Source: Candidatus Paceibacterota bacterium
GTDB taxonomy: Bacteria; Actinomycetota; Actinomycetes; Nanopelagicales; Nanopelagicaceae
DNA: 64,000 nucleotides
Direction: 5' to 3'
Assembly: GCA_035530615.1 (NCBI GenBank)
Contig: DATKUL010000002.1
Span: forward strand, 310,001-374,000
Shown here: piece by piece, positions 8,578 to 17,382 of the stretch
Numbering within the stretch: the stretch's first letter is position 1
Layout of the letters: each line of letters begins with the position of its first letter
Notes under the pieces: generated by a model
What the model saw: the letters and a program-made list of their open reading frames with translations, nothing else
What the model was told of the DNA's origin: nothing
The model's database searches: none
Position numbers and translations under genes: made by a program

Positions 8578-8689
8578 TTTCCCATAGTGTCATAGGGGGC
8601 TCAGACCCACTAAATTAGTGCCCTGGGGATTCACCCCAAGTAATGAGTGCCGGTGGATTTGGTACTGACGTGGTTTGAAAGGGGGCCAG

Positions 8690-9373
8690 GTGGTCAATCT
8701 GCCTTATGGGCTCTTGCGGGCTTTTCTTACGCCTTTTCTCATGCTCTTGTTCCGGCCCAAAGTCACCGGACTTCGTAATGTTCCTGTAAACGGACCAGTG
8801 ATAATGGCTTCGAATCATCTTTCCTTTAGCGATTCGATTTTCATGCCCCTCGTCGTTCCACGCAAAGTCACTTTCTTGGCAAAGAGCGAATACTTCACAT
8901 CGCCTGGTCCCAAGGGGCTGCTCAAAAAATTGACCTTTATCGCATTAGGTCAGGTGCCCGTCGATCGTTCGGGCGGAAGAAGGAGCGAAGCCGCTCTCAT
9001 TACGGGACTCGAACTCCTTTCTCAAGGCAAGTGTCTTGGGATCTATCCAGAAGGGACACGATCTCCCGACGGACGTCTCTACAAGGGACGTACTGGCATA
9101 GTCCGACTCGCTCTTGAATCTGGTGCACCAATTATTCCAGTGGCGATGTTTGATACCGAGAAGATTCAACCTACTGGCAAAGTCATTCCGAAAATCATGC
9201 GGGTAAAGATGATCTTTGGAGAACCTATCTTTTACACGGGAGATCCATCAGATCTTAGGTTGCTCCGCGACCTCACAGATGACCTCATGCGGAAAATTCA
9301 AGAATTATCGGGCCAAGAGTATGTTGATATATATGCCACCCGTCGGAAGGCGGAGATCAAAGAAGAGGATTAG
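8690..9373 (+). CDS. plsC: 1-acyl-sn-glycerol-3-phosphate acyltransferase (PlsC family)
   Basis: About 227 residues with the LPLAT blocks in order: NHLSFSDS (catalytic H-x4-D) near residue 42, KSEYF, VPVDRSGG, YPEGTRSPDG and GAPIIPVAMF. It transfers an acyl chain to lysophosphatidate at the inner membrane. I prefer GTG 8690, which has an AAAGGGGG Shine-Dalgarno-like run at 8678-8685; a TTG at 8675 in the same frame is the alternative. A PlsC-type gene is also part of the mycobacterial pimB' neighbourhood. Its stop overlaps the convergent nuclease gene by 4 bases. Confidence 0.9.
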   Translation: MVNLPYGLLRAFLTPFLMLLFRPKVTGLRNVPVNGPVIMASNHLSFSDSIFMPLVVPRKVTFLAKSEYFTSPGPKGLLKKLTFIALGQVPVDRSGGRRSEAALITGLELLSQGKCLGIYPEGTRSPDGRLYKGRTGIVRLALESGAPIIPVAMFDTEKIQPTGKVIPKIMRVKMIFGEPIFYTGDPSDLRLLRDLTDDLMRKIQELSGQEYVDIYATRRKAEIKEED

Positions 9374-10050
9374 TCCTCTAGGGCGAGCCGTTCGACAAGG
9401 TAGTTGCAAGTCGTGCAAGTCGGTCCTGAATCGGGAAGCGGCCCCTCAAGTACGTTTATAAAATCCGTGATGACTGATTCGAATTTCTGCTGATCACGGG
9501 GAACTGGCACATACTTTTGAGACACTCCGAACGCATACGATTGCGAATCGGCACCAATCACTTTATTGGGATTCCAAACCAATAGTCCCATTGTTGCAAC
9601 CGATTCACCCTTTCCGGCCGCGGGTCTTTCCATGGCATATGCGTATGCCTCTAGTTGGGGAGAGTAGAACTCGCCAGAATCCCGTGCACTGTCGGAAACC
9701 TTGCAATCAATAAGGGCTACCGTGCCATCTTCGTTTTCAGCAACAAGGTCGTACTTTCCAAGAATTCTCCAACGAGACTCTTCGCCGTTGACAAGTAATG
9801 GCTTACTTTTGACCCACTCAGCCAATTTGGTGATTCTTCCTGGTCGCAGCGATGCGTCAATATCGGTCATAGCCACTCCGCGAAATGCTCTCTCTTGGAG
9901 CGATGAGAAAGTCCCGACCAATGGAAAGGATCCTGGCATAGTCACCTTGTGCCAGTACTTGATCCAGAGACAACGCTTACAGGTTGAGAGACCAAAGGTA
10001 AGATCCGAAGGGGAAATGTTCTCGCGGGCAGGAATGGTGGGTTTTCTCAT
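9370..10050 (-). CDS. RecB-like PD-(D/E)XK nuclease with paired cysteines
   Basis: A 226-residue protein with a nuclease core: ILGKYDLVAENEDGTVALIDCKVS gives the Asp of strand 2 and the D-x-K of strand 3, and SPQLEAYAYAME the Q-x3-Y helix of RecB/Cas4-like enzymes. An N-terminal pair STCKRCLWIKYW and a C-terminal pair TCTTCNYL could together hold a [4Fe-4S] cluster or zinc, as in Cas4/AddB relatives; this is inference. There are no cas genes nearby, so a DNA repair or processing role is more likely. ATG 10050 was chosen because an in-frame start at 10167 would run into the upstream MFS gene. Its 3' end overlaps plsC. Confidence 0.75.
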   Translation of the reverse strand: MRKPTIPARENISPSDLTFGLSTCKRCLWIKYWHKVTMPGSFPLVGTFSSLQERAFRGVAMTDIDASLRPGRITKLAEWVKSKPLLVNGEESRWRILGKYDLVAENEDGTVALIDCKVSDSARDSGEFYSPQLEAYAYAMERPAAGKGESVATMGLLVWNPNKVIGADSQSYAFGVSQKYVPVPRDQQKFESVITDFINVLEGPLPDSGPTCTTCNYLVERLALED

Positions 10051-10097
10051 GTCGCTAATTGTGCCCAATTGTGCCCAATTACCCTGACAGACATCCT

Positions 10098-11315
10098 CTA
10101 TTTGCCGAGTCGATATGACCACGCGGCCAAGAGGAGAACCGGCAGTGAGGCCAGGGCGCAGAGCCATCCGTAGCTCAGAAGGGCGATGATGATGCCAGCC
10201 ATTACTCCGCCGAATGCCCCGGTTAGATTCATTATGAAATCCGATGCGCCTTGAGAAGCTGCGCGTTCCTCATCTCCGACAGATTCAGACAGAAGCGCCG
10301 AGCCTGCGATAAGCGTGCATGACCAACCCACTCCGAGAAGAAATAGTCCGATTCCAAGTGCAATCGTACTATTTCCCGCAGAGTTGCCCGCAATCATTGC
10401 GGCGAGTAGCAAGGTAGCCAATCCAATTTGAATCACTCGTTTTCTGCCAATTTTATCGCTGAGGTAACCAACGATTGGAGAGAGAACATACATGCCCGCA
10501 ATGTGTGTACTGATGACCATACCTATCACTGAGAGAGTCACATCAACATGTGCCATGTGGATCGGAGTCATCACCATGATGGTGACCATTGATAGATGCC
10601 CCACCGCAATTGAGACCACAGCGAAAAGCGCCGGGGAATTTTTCCTAATCCTCTTCAATGTGGAGCGTGTCGAAACTCGAGTGTCAGATTCGACACGCGC
10701 ACTTGCGATATGCCGCGACGTTAGGTATGGATCTGGACGGAGAAAATAGAAAATAATCAGTGCAGATAGAGCGAGAGTTACCACTGCGAGAAGATAGGGA
10801 CCAACTAGTTTCGGCAAGCCAAGTGCGTGCGCGAGCCTGCCGACAGGCTCCATGAGATTTGGACCCGAAACTGCGCCGACCGTGGACCCCCATACGACGA
10901 TGGAGAGTGAGCGCGAGCGAGTATCCGCTGAAGCGAGATCCACTGCTGCGAATCGGGCTTGGTAACCTGCTGCGGACGCTGCACCGAGCAAGAAGGTTCC
11001 TAGGAGAAGAATTGGCATCACGCGGGAGGTTCCACCAACTATCGCCAGCGAAGCACCTATAACTCCGATTACATACCCGATTGAGAGGGCTAATCTTCGA
11101 CCACCCCGCTCAGTCAACCTTGAAAGTGGAAGAGCCATCGCAGCCGCGCCGAGTACGGCACTTGTCTGCGCAAGTCCGGCGAGTGAATCTGAATGTGTAA
11201 TTGAGGAAACTAACAAGGAACCCGCGGCAACAGTTCCGGCAACTCCTATACCATTCAAAATTTGAGCAAATGTCAAGACTCTAACGACATGCTTTTCCAA
11301 GACGGTATGAATCAT
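10098..11315 (-). CDS. Major facilitator superfamily transporter
   Basis: A 405-residue protein with about 12 hydrophobic segments. The loop 2-3 motif appears as PLSRLTERGGRRLAL, and the second half repeats it as GYLSDKIGRKRVIQIG; the half-way loop is charged (SRHIASARVESDTR...). Family context suggests a drug or metabolite exporter; the substrate is not deducible. ATG 11315 lies 4 bases after the lysE-type stop, so the two form an operon; the start at 11372 would overlap the LysE gene. Confidence 0.85.
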   Translation of the reverse strand: MIHTVLEKHVVRVLTFAQILNGIGVAGTVAAGSLLVSSITHSDSLAGLAQTSAVLGAAAMALPLSRLTERGGRRLALSIGYVIGVIGASLAIVGGTSRVMPILLLGTFLLGAASAAGYQARFAAVDLASADTRSRSLSIVVWGSTVGAVSGPNLMEPVGRLAHALGLPKLVGPYLLAVVTLALSALIIFYFLRPDPYLTSRHIASARVESDTRVSTRSTLKRIRKNSPALFAVVSIAVGHLSMVTIMVMTPIHMAHVDVTLSVIGMVISTHIAGMYVLSPIVGYLSDKIGRKRVIQIGLATLLLAAMIAGNSAGNSTIALGIGLFLLGVGWSCTLIAGSALLSESVGDEERAASQGASDFIMNLTGAFGGVMAGIIIALLSYGWLCALASLPVLLLAAWSYRLGK

Positions 11316-11319
11316 TTGG

Positions 11320-11970
11320 TTACAACACTGAGTGACGAATAGCGGAAATAATGACCAATGTACCAAGTGCAATCATGACGACACCACCAGCGCTGCGCAG
11401 CTTAATGAGGCGGCTGGCATCCGTTGCTAACCACTGTCTTGCGGTTCCAGCAAGCAATCCCCATGATCCATCTGATATCAATGCTAGAGTCGCAAAGAGT
11501 GCTCCCAGGAGGAGTAATTGGGCGGTGATGTGGCCGCGTTCGCGATCGATGAACTGTGGCAAGACGGCGGCAAAGAAGACCAATGCCTTGGGGTTGAGTA
11601 CTCCTACCCAGAATCCATCACGCATAGACGCAAAAGGCGCTGGCTGCATGCCGGTCTTCTGTGTCATGTCGGTGGCATGTATTTTGCGGTGCCGAATTGC
11701 ATCCACGCCCAGATAAACCAGGTAAGCCCCGCCACCCCATTGGATGATTGAGTACGCGAGATTCGAACGCTGTAGAACTGGGCCAAGTCCTAACGCGACA
11801 AATATTGAAAGAACGTATGCCCCAGCAGCATTGCCCATTACGGTGAGTACCGCTGTCTTGCGCCCCCAGGCAATGGCTCTGGCAATAACAAAGAGGACGC
11901 TGGGGCCGGGAGCAATAATGATAAGTATGGACGCCAAAAGGTATTCCCAAATTCGCGTCGGCACGATCAT
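11320..11970 (-). CDS. LysE/RhtB-family amino-acid exporter
   Basis: A 216-residue membrane protein with six hydrophobic segments and the family signature APGPSVLFVIARAIAWGRKTAVLTVMGNAAGAY near the N-terminus, plus NPKALVFFAAVLPQFID in the middle. It likely exports an amino acid or related small metabolite. It leads the probable lysE-MFS operon; the nested hairpin array at 12001-12188 lies about 30 bases upstream of its ATG and could affect its expression. Confidence 0.88.
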   Translation of the reverse strand: MIVPTRIWEYLLASILIIIAPGPSVLFVIARAIAWGRKTAVLTVMGNAAGAYVLSIFVALGLGPVLQRSNLAYSIIQWGGGAYLVYLGVDAIRHRKIHATDMTQKTGMQPAPFASMRDGFWVGVLNPKALVFFAAVLPQFIDRERGHITAQLLLLGALFATLALISDGSWGLLAGTARQWLATDASRLIKLRSAGGVVMIALGTLVIISAIRHSVL

Positions 11971-12000
11971 GTCCGCATACTATCGAAGACGTGCGCTTCT

Positions 12001-12188
12001 GGCCGATCATAAACGGCGATTAAAAGAAAGAGCACAATCGCCTTTCTTATGATCGGCCGACAGCTTGAGCAGCCAGCATAAGAAACAGAAGACAAGTCAT
12101 AGAGTTGAGACGAGGCGATTGTGCTCTTTCTTTTAATCGCCGGTCTCAACTCTATGACTTGTCGAGCGCACTCTTTCTTTTAATCGCC
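12001..12188. repeat. Nested inverted-repeat array (two composite hairpins plus a third partial unit)
   Basis: Three copies of a unit containing TAAAAGAAAGAG flanked by GGCGATT/AATCGCC occur here. Copy A is 12015-12042 and copy A' is 12114-12141, a perfect 28-base reverse complement of A; the third is partial, sharing 18 bases at 12171-12188 with 12124-12141. Copy A is enclosed by a perfect 12-base inverted repeat (12001-12012 with 12047-12058). A' is enclosed by a different perfect 21-base inverted repeat (12091-12111 with 12143-12163). Each unit can also fold on itself with a 7-base stem. It fills the space between the permease stop and the LysE start. Confidence 0.9.
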
Positions 12189-12227
12189 GTTCTTGAGCCA
12201 CACGCTATGGAACCCTCAGGCGCGTGA

Positions 12228-13493
12228 TTACTCCGCTGATGTGCCGCGTGATTTTGCGATTGAATTGAGAACACGGTATCCAACGACGGCAACGAGAGTT
12301 GCATTGATGATGCCGTTGAAGGTGTAGTTGCCACGGGACCACGACATATCAGAAATTCCGATAATCAAGGCGGATGCAGCGATGATGAGATTGGTTGAAT
12401 CTGCAAAGTTAACTTTTCCCTCGATCCAGATCCTTGCACCGAGAACCCCGATCATTCCGAAGAGTGCCACGCCGACTCCACCGAGCGCGCCGACAGGGGT
12501 TGCACTCAAGACGGCACCGAATTTTGGTGAAAGGGAGAGCACGATGGCTCCCATGCCAGCGATCCAGTAAGCCGCAGTTGAGTAGACGCGAGTGGCGGCC
12601 ATGACTCCTATGTTTTCTGCGTAAGTTGTTGTACCAGAACCACCACCTGCACCAGCTAGCGTTGTTGCAACGCCGTCAGCGAAAAGAGCCATGCCCATCT
12701 GGTCGTCAAGATTCTTTCCAGTCATTGCTGCCACTGCCTTAACGTGGCCGACGTTCTCCGCGATGAGAACCAGGACAACAGGCAAGAAGAGGATTACCGC
12801 ACTGATATTGAAAGTCGGACTTGTGAAATGTGGGGCGGCAACCCATTTAGCAGCCTTAATACCGTCGGTGTTGACGTCGCCCATTAAGAAGGCAATGACA
12901 TAGCCAAGGACCAATCCGACGAAGATGCTAATTCGATTGAGGAACCCGCGCGAGAATGCAGAAACTAGGCCGATGGCGGCGAGAGTAATAATGCCAATTG
13001 CTGGTCCTTTGGTGAAGTTGCCTTTCGCGGCTCCTGCCAGATTCAGACCGATGACCATAACGATGGTGCCGGTCACGATTGGTGGCAACATCCAGTTGAT
13101 CCAGCCAATGCCAGCGGCTCTGACGATAAGACCAATCATTGCCAAAATGATTCCAGTGACGACTACGCCTCCAAGTGCATCAGACATCCCACCCTTGGAG
13201 ACTGCCGCTGCGATGGGAGCGAGGAACGCAAAGGAAGAGCCTAAGTAACTAGGGACTCTATTTTTCGTAATAACGAGGAAGAGCAATGTTCCGATTCCAG
13301 AGAAGAAAAGGGTGGTCGTAGGGGGCAATCCGGTAATTATCGGTACAAGAAATGTGGCTCCAAACATTGCAGCGATGTGTTGCAGTCCAACGCCGGTGGT
13401 CCTTGGCCAACTTAAACGTTCGTCGGTGGATACGACTTCGCCAGCGCCAATCGTTTTGCCAGATCCATGCAGTTTCCAAGAGAGTAGGGACAT
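12228..13493 (-). CDS. uraA: Uracil/xanthine permease, NCS2 family
   Basis: A 421-residue transporter with about 14 hydrophobic segments. Family marks include GLQHIAAMFGATFLVPIITGLPP, SYLGSSFAFLAPI, a transport-domain stretch LIAENVGHVKAVAAMTGKNLDDQMGMALFADGVATTLAGAGGGSGTTTYAENIGVMAATRVYS and the late GGVGVALFGMIGVLG. Such proteins import uracil or xanthine with protons. ATG 13493 was chosen: it is preceded by AAGGAAG at good spacing, and the longer in-frame start at 13562 adds non-family residues. Confidence 0.9.
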   Translation of the reverse strand: MSLLSWKLHGSGKTIGAGEVVSTDERLSWPRTTGVGLQHIAAMFGATFLVPIITGLPPTTTLFFSGIGTLLFLVITKNRVPSYLGSSFAFLAPIAAAVSKGGMSDALGGVVVTGIILAMIGLIVRAAGIGWINWMLPPIVTGTIVMVIGLNLAGAAKGNFTKGPAIGIITLAAIGLVSAFSRGFLNRISIFVGLVLGYVIAFLMGDVNTDGIKAAKWVAAPHFTSPTFNISAVILFLPVVLVLIAENVGHVKAVAAMTGKNLDDQMGMALFADGVATTLAGAGGGSGTTTYAENIGVMAATRVYSTAAYWIAGMGAIVLSLSPKFGAVLSATPVGALGGVGVALFGMIGVLGARIWIEGKVNFADSTNLIIAASALIIGISDMSWSRGNYTFNGIINATLVAVVGYRVLNSIAKSRGTSAE

Positions 13494-13640
13494 CTGTGCT
13501 TCCTTCCGCGGTGGTGGCGCAGATCGCGCCTGAGGAGAGATGGGTCGGGGAAGACGGTCCAAGGGTAAGGTGCACTTCTCGCTAGATTGAGCGTAAAGCC
13601 CGCGCCACGCCGCCGACCCGAGTCAGACTTGCATCCCTGC

Positions 13641-13686
13641 GATATATCCGATTGAATGTACGCGTTATATATCGAGTCGATATATC
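13641..13686. promoter_or_regulatory. Perfect dyad upstream of padR-ino1, candidate PadR operator
   Basis: Bases 13667-13685 form a perfect 9+1+9 dyad (ATATATCGA, G, TCGATATAT). A second self-complementary GATATATC lies at 13641-13648. Both are within 70 bases of the PadR start. PadR proteins bind such palindromes and usually repress their own operon; that this is the site is inference. Confidence 0.5.
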
Positions 13687-13707
13687 TTTTGAATATAAAG
13701 TAACTAT

Positions 13708-14262
13708 ATGGAAGTAGGGGAGTGCGTGCGATCGAGATCTGAGTCTCTGGAGTTTGCACTCCTTGGTCTCCTCTCACAGAACGAGCTCCATGGTTACGAA
13801 TTGCGCAAGCGCATGACCGCTATTTTTGGTCCTTTTCGCGCCCTTTCCTTCTCTGTTCTTTATCCGCAGTTGCGTCGCATGCTCGACGCCGGGCTCATCG
13901 AAGAGAGTTTCACAGAGGATGGGGGACTCTCGCGTCGCTCTCGGATTGTGTACCGCCTATCGGCAAAAGGTAAGGATCGTTTTTCGCAACTGACGGACAC
14001 TGTCAGTCCTGATACCTGGGAAGACGAAGGTTTCGAGGTTCGCTTTGCCTTCTTTAGCCCCACATCGGGGGCCAATCGGGTCCGCATACTTGAGGGACGT
14101 CATAGACGTTTAAAAGAACGCGCAGAGATCCTTCGCAACGAACTTGAGAAATCACCCATTGGTCTGGATAAGTACTTAGAAGAGTGGCGACGTCATTCTT
14201 TGGAATCCGCCGAACGAGAAATCGCTTGGTTGGAAGACATGATAAAAACCGAAAGGAAGTAG
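13708..14262 (+). CDS. PadR-family transcriptional regulator
   Basis: A 184-residue regulator. Residues 10-90 are the PadR winged helix ([23 protein letters not shown]... [21 protein letters not shown]... [14 protein letters not shown]), and residues 105-180 the C-terminal dimerisation helices with basic/acidic repeats ([18 protein letters not shown]). An in-frame GTG at 13726 preceded by AGGGGAG is an alternative start. It lies 1 base from inositol-3-phosphate synthase, as a PadR gene does beside mycobacterial ino1, so it probably controls inositol synthesis; the effector is unknown. Confidence 0.85.
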   Translation: MEVGECVRSRSESLEFALLGLLSQNELHGYELRKRMTAIFGPFRALSFSVLYPQLRRMLDAGLIEESFTEDGGLSRRSRIVYRLSAKGKDRFSQLTDTVSPDTWEDEGFEVRFAFFSPTSGANRVRILEGRHRRLKERAEILRNELEKSPIGLDKYLEEWRRHSLESAEREIAWLEDMIKTERK

Positions 14263-14263
14263 C

Positions 14264-15361
14264 GTGACCATCTCAACAGGTAAAGGCGACATCCGTGTTG
14301 CAATCATCGGCGTAGGAAACTGTGCCAACTCACTGATTCAGGGAGTCGTCTATTACAAGGACGCTCCCTTAGACCAAGAAATTCCTGGACTTATGCATGC
14401 GGTCATCGGTGGTTATCACATTAATAATGTGAAGTTTGTTGCCGCCTTTGATGTTGATGCGAAGAAGGTTGGACTAGACCTTGCTGACGCAATGTGGGCA
14501 AGTGAGAACAACACCATTAAATTCGCTGAGGTTGAGAAGACCGGAGTGATCGTCCAGCGTGGTGTGACACTAGATGGTTTAGGTCGGTACTACCGCGAGA
14601 CAATCACGGAGTCTGATGCTGCGCCAGTAGACATGGTTACCACACTTAAGGATGCAGCTGTTGACGTACTCATTTGCTACCTGCCTGTCGGTTCAGAGGA
14701 GGCCGCGAAATTCTACGCTCAGTGTGCAATTGATGCCGGGTGTGCATTCGTGAACGCTCTACCTGTCTTTATTGCTTCGGATCCAGTGTGGGCAGATAAA
14801 TTCACCAAGGCCGGTCTTCCCATCATTGGTGATGACATTAAGAGCCAGGTAGGTGCAACGATCACACACCGAATTATGGCTAAATTGTTTCAAGATCGTG
14901 GCGTCCACTTGGATCGTACCTACCAACTCAATGTTGGCGGGAACATGGACTTCAAAAACATGTTAGAACGAGATCGTCTTGAATCCAAGAAGATCTCAAA
15001 GACGAACTCCGTCACATCGCAATTGGAACACGATTTGGGAGCGCGGAATGTGCACATCGGTCCATCCGACTACATTCCGTGGCTGGATGATCGTAAGTGG
15101 GCTTATGTGCGACTAGAGGGTCGCGCCTTCGGAGATGTGCCACTTAACTTGGAATACAAGCTAGAAGTCTGGGATTCCCCTAACTCGGCGGGTGTCATCA
15201 TCGATGCTCTCCGTTGCGCAAAACTTGGACTTGATCGAGGCATCGGTGGGCCATTGCTCTCGCCCGCAAGTTATTTCATGAAAACCCCGCCCATTCAGTA
15301 CACAGATGACCAGGCGCAGGTCCGTACCGAAGAATTTATTTCCGGGACTGTTGAAAGGTAA
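14264..15361 (+). CDS. ino1: Inositol-3-phosphate synthase
   Basis: A 365-residue enzyme of the prokaryotic myo-inositol-1-phosphate synthase family: [16 protein letters not shown] (NAD loop, residues 12-27), the central [20 protein letters not shown] and [28 protein letters not shown] active-site segment, and [25 protein letters not shown]. It converts glucose-6-phosphate to inositol-3-phosphate, the precursor for phosphatidylinositol and PIMs and so for the pimB-like product upstream. GTG start at 14264 with AAGGAAG just before; co-transcribed with padR. Followed by a strong terminator. Confidence 0.95.
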   Translation: MTISTGKGDIRVAIIGVGNCANSLIQGVVYYKDAPLDQEIPGLMHAVIGGYHINNVKFVAAFDVDAKKVGLDLADAMWASENNTIKFAEVEKTGVIVQRGVTLDGLGRYYRETITESDAAPVDMVTTLKDAAVDVLICYLPVGSEEAAKFYAQCAIDAGCAFVNALPVFIASDPVWADKFTKAGLPIIGDDIKSQVGATITHRIMAKLFQDRGVHLDRTYQLNVGGNMDFKNMLERDRLESKKISKTNSVTSQLEHDLGARNVHIGPSDYIPWLDDRKWAYVRLEGRAFGDVPLNLEYKLEVWDSPNSAGVIIDALRCAKLGLDRGIGGPLLSPASYFMKTPPIQYTDDQAQVRTEEFISGTVER

Positions 15362-15378
15362 AATAAATCCGCATTAAA

Positions 15379-15410
15379 AAACACCCCCCGAATTAATTCG
15401 GGGGGTGTTT
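15379..15410. terminator. Bidirectional rho-independent terminator after ino1
   Basis: A perfect 32-base palindrome (16-base arms, AAACACCCCCCGAATT and its complement) with A and T runs at its ends. It serves ino1 on the plus strand and the convergent membrane-protein gene on the minus strand. Confidence 0.92.
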
Positions 15411-15437
15411 CTCTTCACCCTCACGGAGAGTAGAGGG

Positions 15438-16019
15438 CTAGATCGTCGCCTCTGCGGGAGTGCGACGAAGGTGTACCCACCCTGCGATTGAGAGAACGAG
15501 TAGGAGGAAACCTCCTACAAGAGTTACCATTGCAGCAATCTTTGCAATCTGCCCCAACTCCCAGAATGCATATGCTGTCAGCAGCGTTCCACGAAGCATT
15601 GTGCCCTTGAATACTGTGTCAACTAATTCAGCTGCAGAATCTGCCTTTGCTTTGAGGTCAGCATTGGTTGGATCTGCTGAAAGTGCGCCTTGTGCCGTGC
15701 GGTTTGCAGTAGACACCGCAGCGTAGGTTCCCAAATTTGACAAGTGGAAGCCCAAGTAGTGATCCGCGTACATCTGAGCTTGCTTGCCGGTAGCCATTGG
15801 CTTGTCGCCATTTTCCGTGAAGAATGCGGTTACGTCTGCAGCCTCGTCGGGATTCTGTGTTGACGAAGGCATAATAATAGATTGAGACTGAAGTTGTCCC
15901 TTTACTTGGCTGTCGGCGAATGAGTATCCCCAGTTGAGGAGTCCAGCTGCGACGAATAGAAATACCGCAAGACCGACTCCAACCATCGTGACGATCTTGT
16001 CAAAAGTTTGACGTTTCAT
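15438..16019 (-). CDS. Membrane protein of unknown function with two anchor segments
   Basis: 193 residues: a membrane segment at about 9-30, an outside domain of some 110 residues rich in Ala, Thr and Asp (QAQMYADHYLGFHLSNLGTYAAVSTANRTAQGAL...), and two closely spaced hydrophobic stretches at about 140-157 and 160-180, ending in basic LRRTPAEATI. Similar-looking uncharacterised proteins occur in actinobacteria, but I can give no function. It is preceded by a clear Shine-Dalgarno (AGGAGAG) and is transcribed alone. Confidence 0.75.
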   Translation of the reverse strand: MKRQTFDKIVTMVGVGLAVFLFVAAGLLNWGYSFADSQVKGQLQSQSIIMPSSTQNPDEAADVTAFFTENGDKPMATGKQAQMYADHYLGFHLSNLGTYAAVSTANRTAQGALSADPTNADLKAKADSAAELVDTVFKGTMLRGTLLTAYAFWELGQIAKIAAMVTLVGGFLLLVLSIAGWVHLRRTPAEATI

Positions 16020-16235
16020 TATTTTCTCTCCTCTTATGTGTTCACATTTGTTTGGAACATGTAAAATAATACTCAGAAAGTGTGCGCTGAATAGAAGGTG
16101 CAGAGTGTTAGCCCTCGCCGAAATGTGATAAATGTTAATGAGTTAGATGAATCACGTTGAGTTACGCACGTCACAAATAACGCCATCGATTGAATTTTAA
16201 AATCAGAGGTGCCAACCCAAAAGCAGTAATCAAGA

Positions 16236-16556
16236 TTAATCGATATGTCGCGAGCACATCATCTGCCCGTCAGGTCCGATCTCTAGGTGCTGGCACGCAA
16301 TCCCTAATTGTTCAAAAGCTTTGTCACCGTAATGAGTCCGGTATGCCAAGGCAAGAAGGACACGCAAGTTGGTATCTCCGTCAGCTTTGATCCCAAAAGT
16401 TTTTGCGGTGCGGCTGACTGTATTTTCAACTACTTTTTCCGTGTGCGAAGTTTCATGCGCGATCGCGGCGTTGGATTTCCCTTCGCAAAGAAGATCCATC
16501 ACCAACCGCTCGAAAGGCGTCAAATCTCTCGATGAGAGCGTGATGTCGGCTGTCAT
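16236..16556 (-). CDS. Small LuxR-type DNA-binding protein without receiver domain
   Basis: 106 residues. A LuxR-like helix-turn-helix spans about 10-60 (LTPFERLVMDLLCEGKSNAAIAHETSHTEKVVENTVSRTAKTFGI), followed by a short tail with cysteines at GIACQH and MMCSRH that may bind metal. There is no receiver or sensor domain. It is divergent from the enoyl-CoA hydratase gene at 16636 and may regulate that catabolic set; this is positional inference. Confidence 0.75.
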   Translation of the reverse strand: MTADITLSSRDLTPFERLVMDLLCEGKSNAAIAHETSHTEKVVENTVSRTAKTFGIKADGDTNLRVLLALAYRTHYGDKAFEQLGIACQHLEIGPDGQMMCSRHID

Positions 16557-16635
16557 TGGATGTTACCCGCCTCTCCGAAGACTCGAGAAGGATTCTCCTA
16601 CAAAATATTGACTATTACCACCATAAGATTGCCAA

Positions 16636-17382
16636 ATGGATGAGATTCTAAGAAATCAGGCTGGCGGTGTGCTCACTCTCACTCTCAACCGACCCGCGAA
16701 AATGAATGCAATCACCACCGGCATGTATGTTCTTCTGCGTAAGCACCTCAAGGAGGCAGTGGAAGATTTTGGAATCCGATGCCTGGTCATCCAAGGCGAG
16801 GGGGCAAATTTCACTGCCGGCAACGACATAAATGACTTCATGTCCGATGAGATCGTGGTGGGGGATAGTGATGGTTTCAATTTTCTTCTAGAGCTCCATA
16901 ATTTTCCCAAGCCAATTATCGCGATTGTGCAGGGACGCGCCATCGGAATAGGGACAACCATGCTTTTGCATTGCGACGCGGTTGTTGCAGATCCAACCGC
17001 TACTTTCTCGATGCCCTTCGTTTCCCTGGGTTTAGTTCCAGAGGCGGGTTCGAGTTACCTCTTCCCTCAGTTAGTTGGATACCAGAGAGCATCTCGAATC
17101 TTTCTTACTGGCGATAGTTTTTCAGCAAGGGAGGCATTGGAAATGGGACTTGTCTCCATGGTCTCTGAAAACGCATCTGCGGAGGGACATGCTCTTGCGG
17201 CACGGATTGCCAAACAACCTCCAAACGCCGTCATCAACACGAAGGCGCTGTTGAAGAGTCGGGATCATGATGCCGTGACAATGGTGATGGGAGTAGAAGC
17301 CCAACTCTTTACCCTCGCCCTTCAATCCGAAGAGGCTGCACAAGCATTCATGGAATTCACGATCAGGAGAGAGAACAAATGA
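16636..17382 (+). CDS. Enoyl-CoA hydratase/isomerase family protein
   Basis: A 248-residue crotonase-fold enzyme. Oxyanion-hole loops are visible at ANFTAGNDINDF and GRAIGIGTTMLLHCD, and the catalytic Glu region is LVPEAGSSYLFPQL. The second catalytic Glu of hydratases is less clear, so an isomerase is possible. First gene of a four-gene set with short-chain and aldehyde dehydrogenases; its stop overlaps the next start by 4 bases (ATGA type). Confidence 0.88.
   Translation: MDEILRNQAGGVLTLTLNRPAKMNAITTGMYVLLRKHLKEAVEDFGIRCLVIQGEGANFTAGNDINDFMSDEIVVGDSDGFNFLLELHNFPKPIIAIVQGRAIGIGTTMLLHCDAVVADPTATFSMPFVSLGLVPEAGSSYLFPQLVGYQRASRIFLTGDSFSAREALEMGLVSMVSENASAEGHALAARIAKQPPNAVINTKALLKSRDHDAVTMVMGVEAQLFTLALQSEEAAQAFMEFTIRRENK

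Noticed and set aside
12001-12188. CRISPR array
   Set aside because: Copies are in opposite directions, spacers are not regular and no cas genes are near; the structure is nested inverted repeats.
12001-12188. Retron-type non-coding RNA
   Set aside because: No reverse transcriptase gene in the neighbourhood and no msr/msd-like arrangement.
11967-12334. Two 60-residue minus-strand frames across the hairpin array
   Set aside because: They follow the inverted repeats and the permease end; composition is not protein-like.
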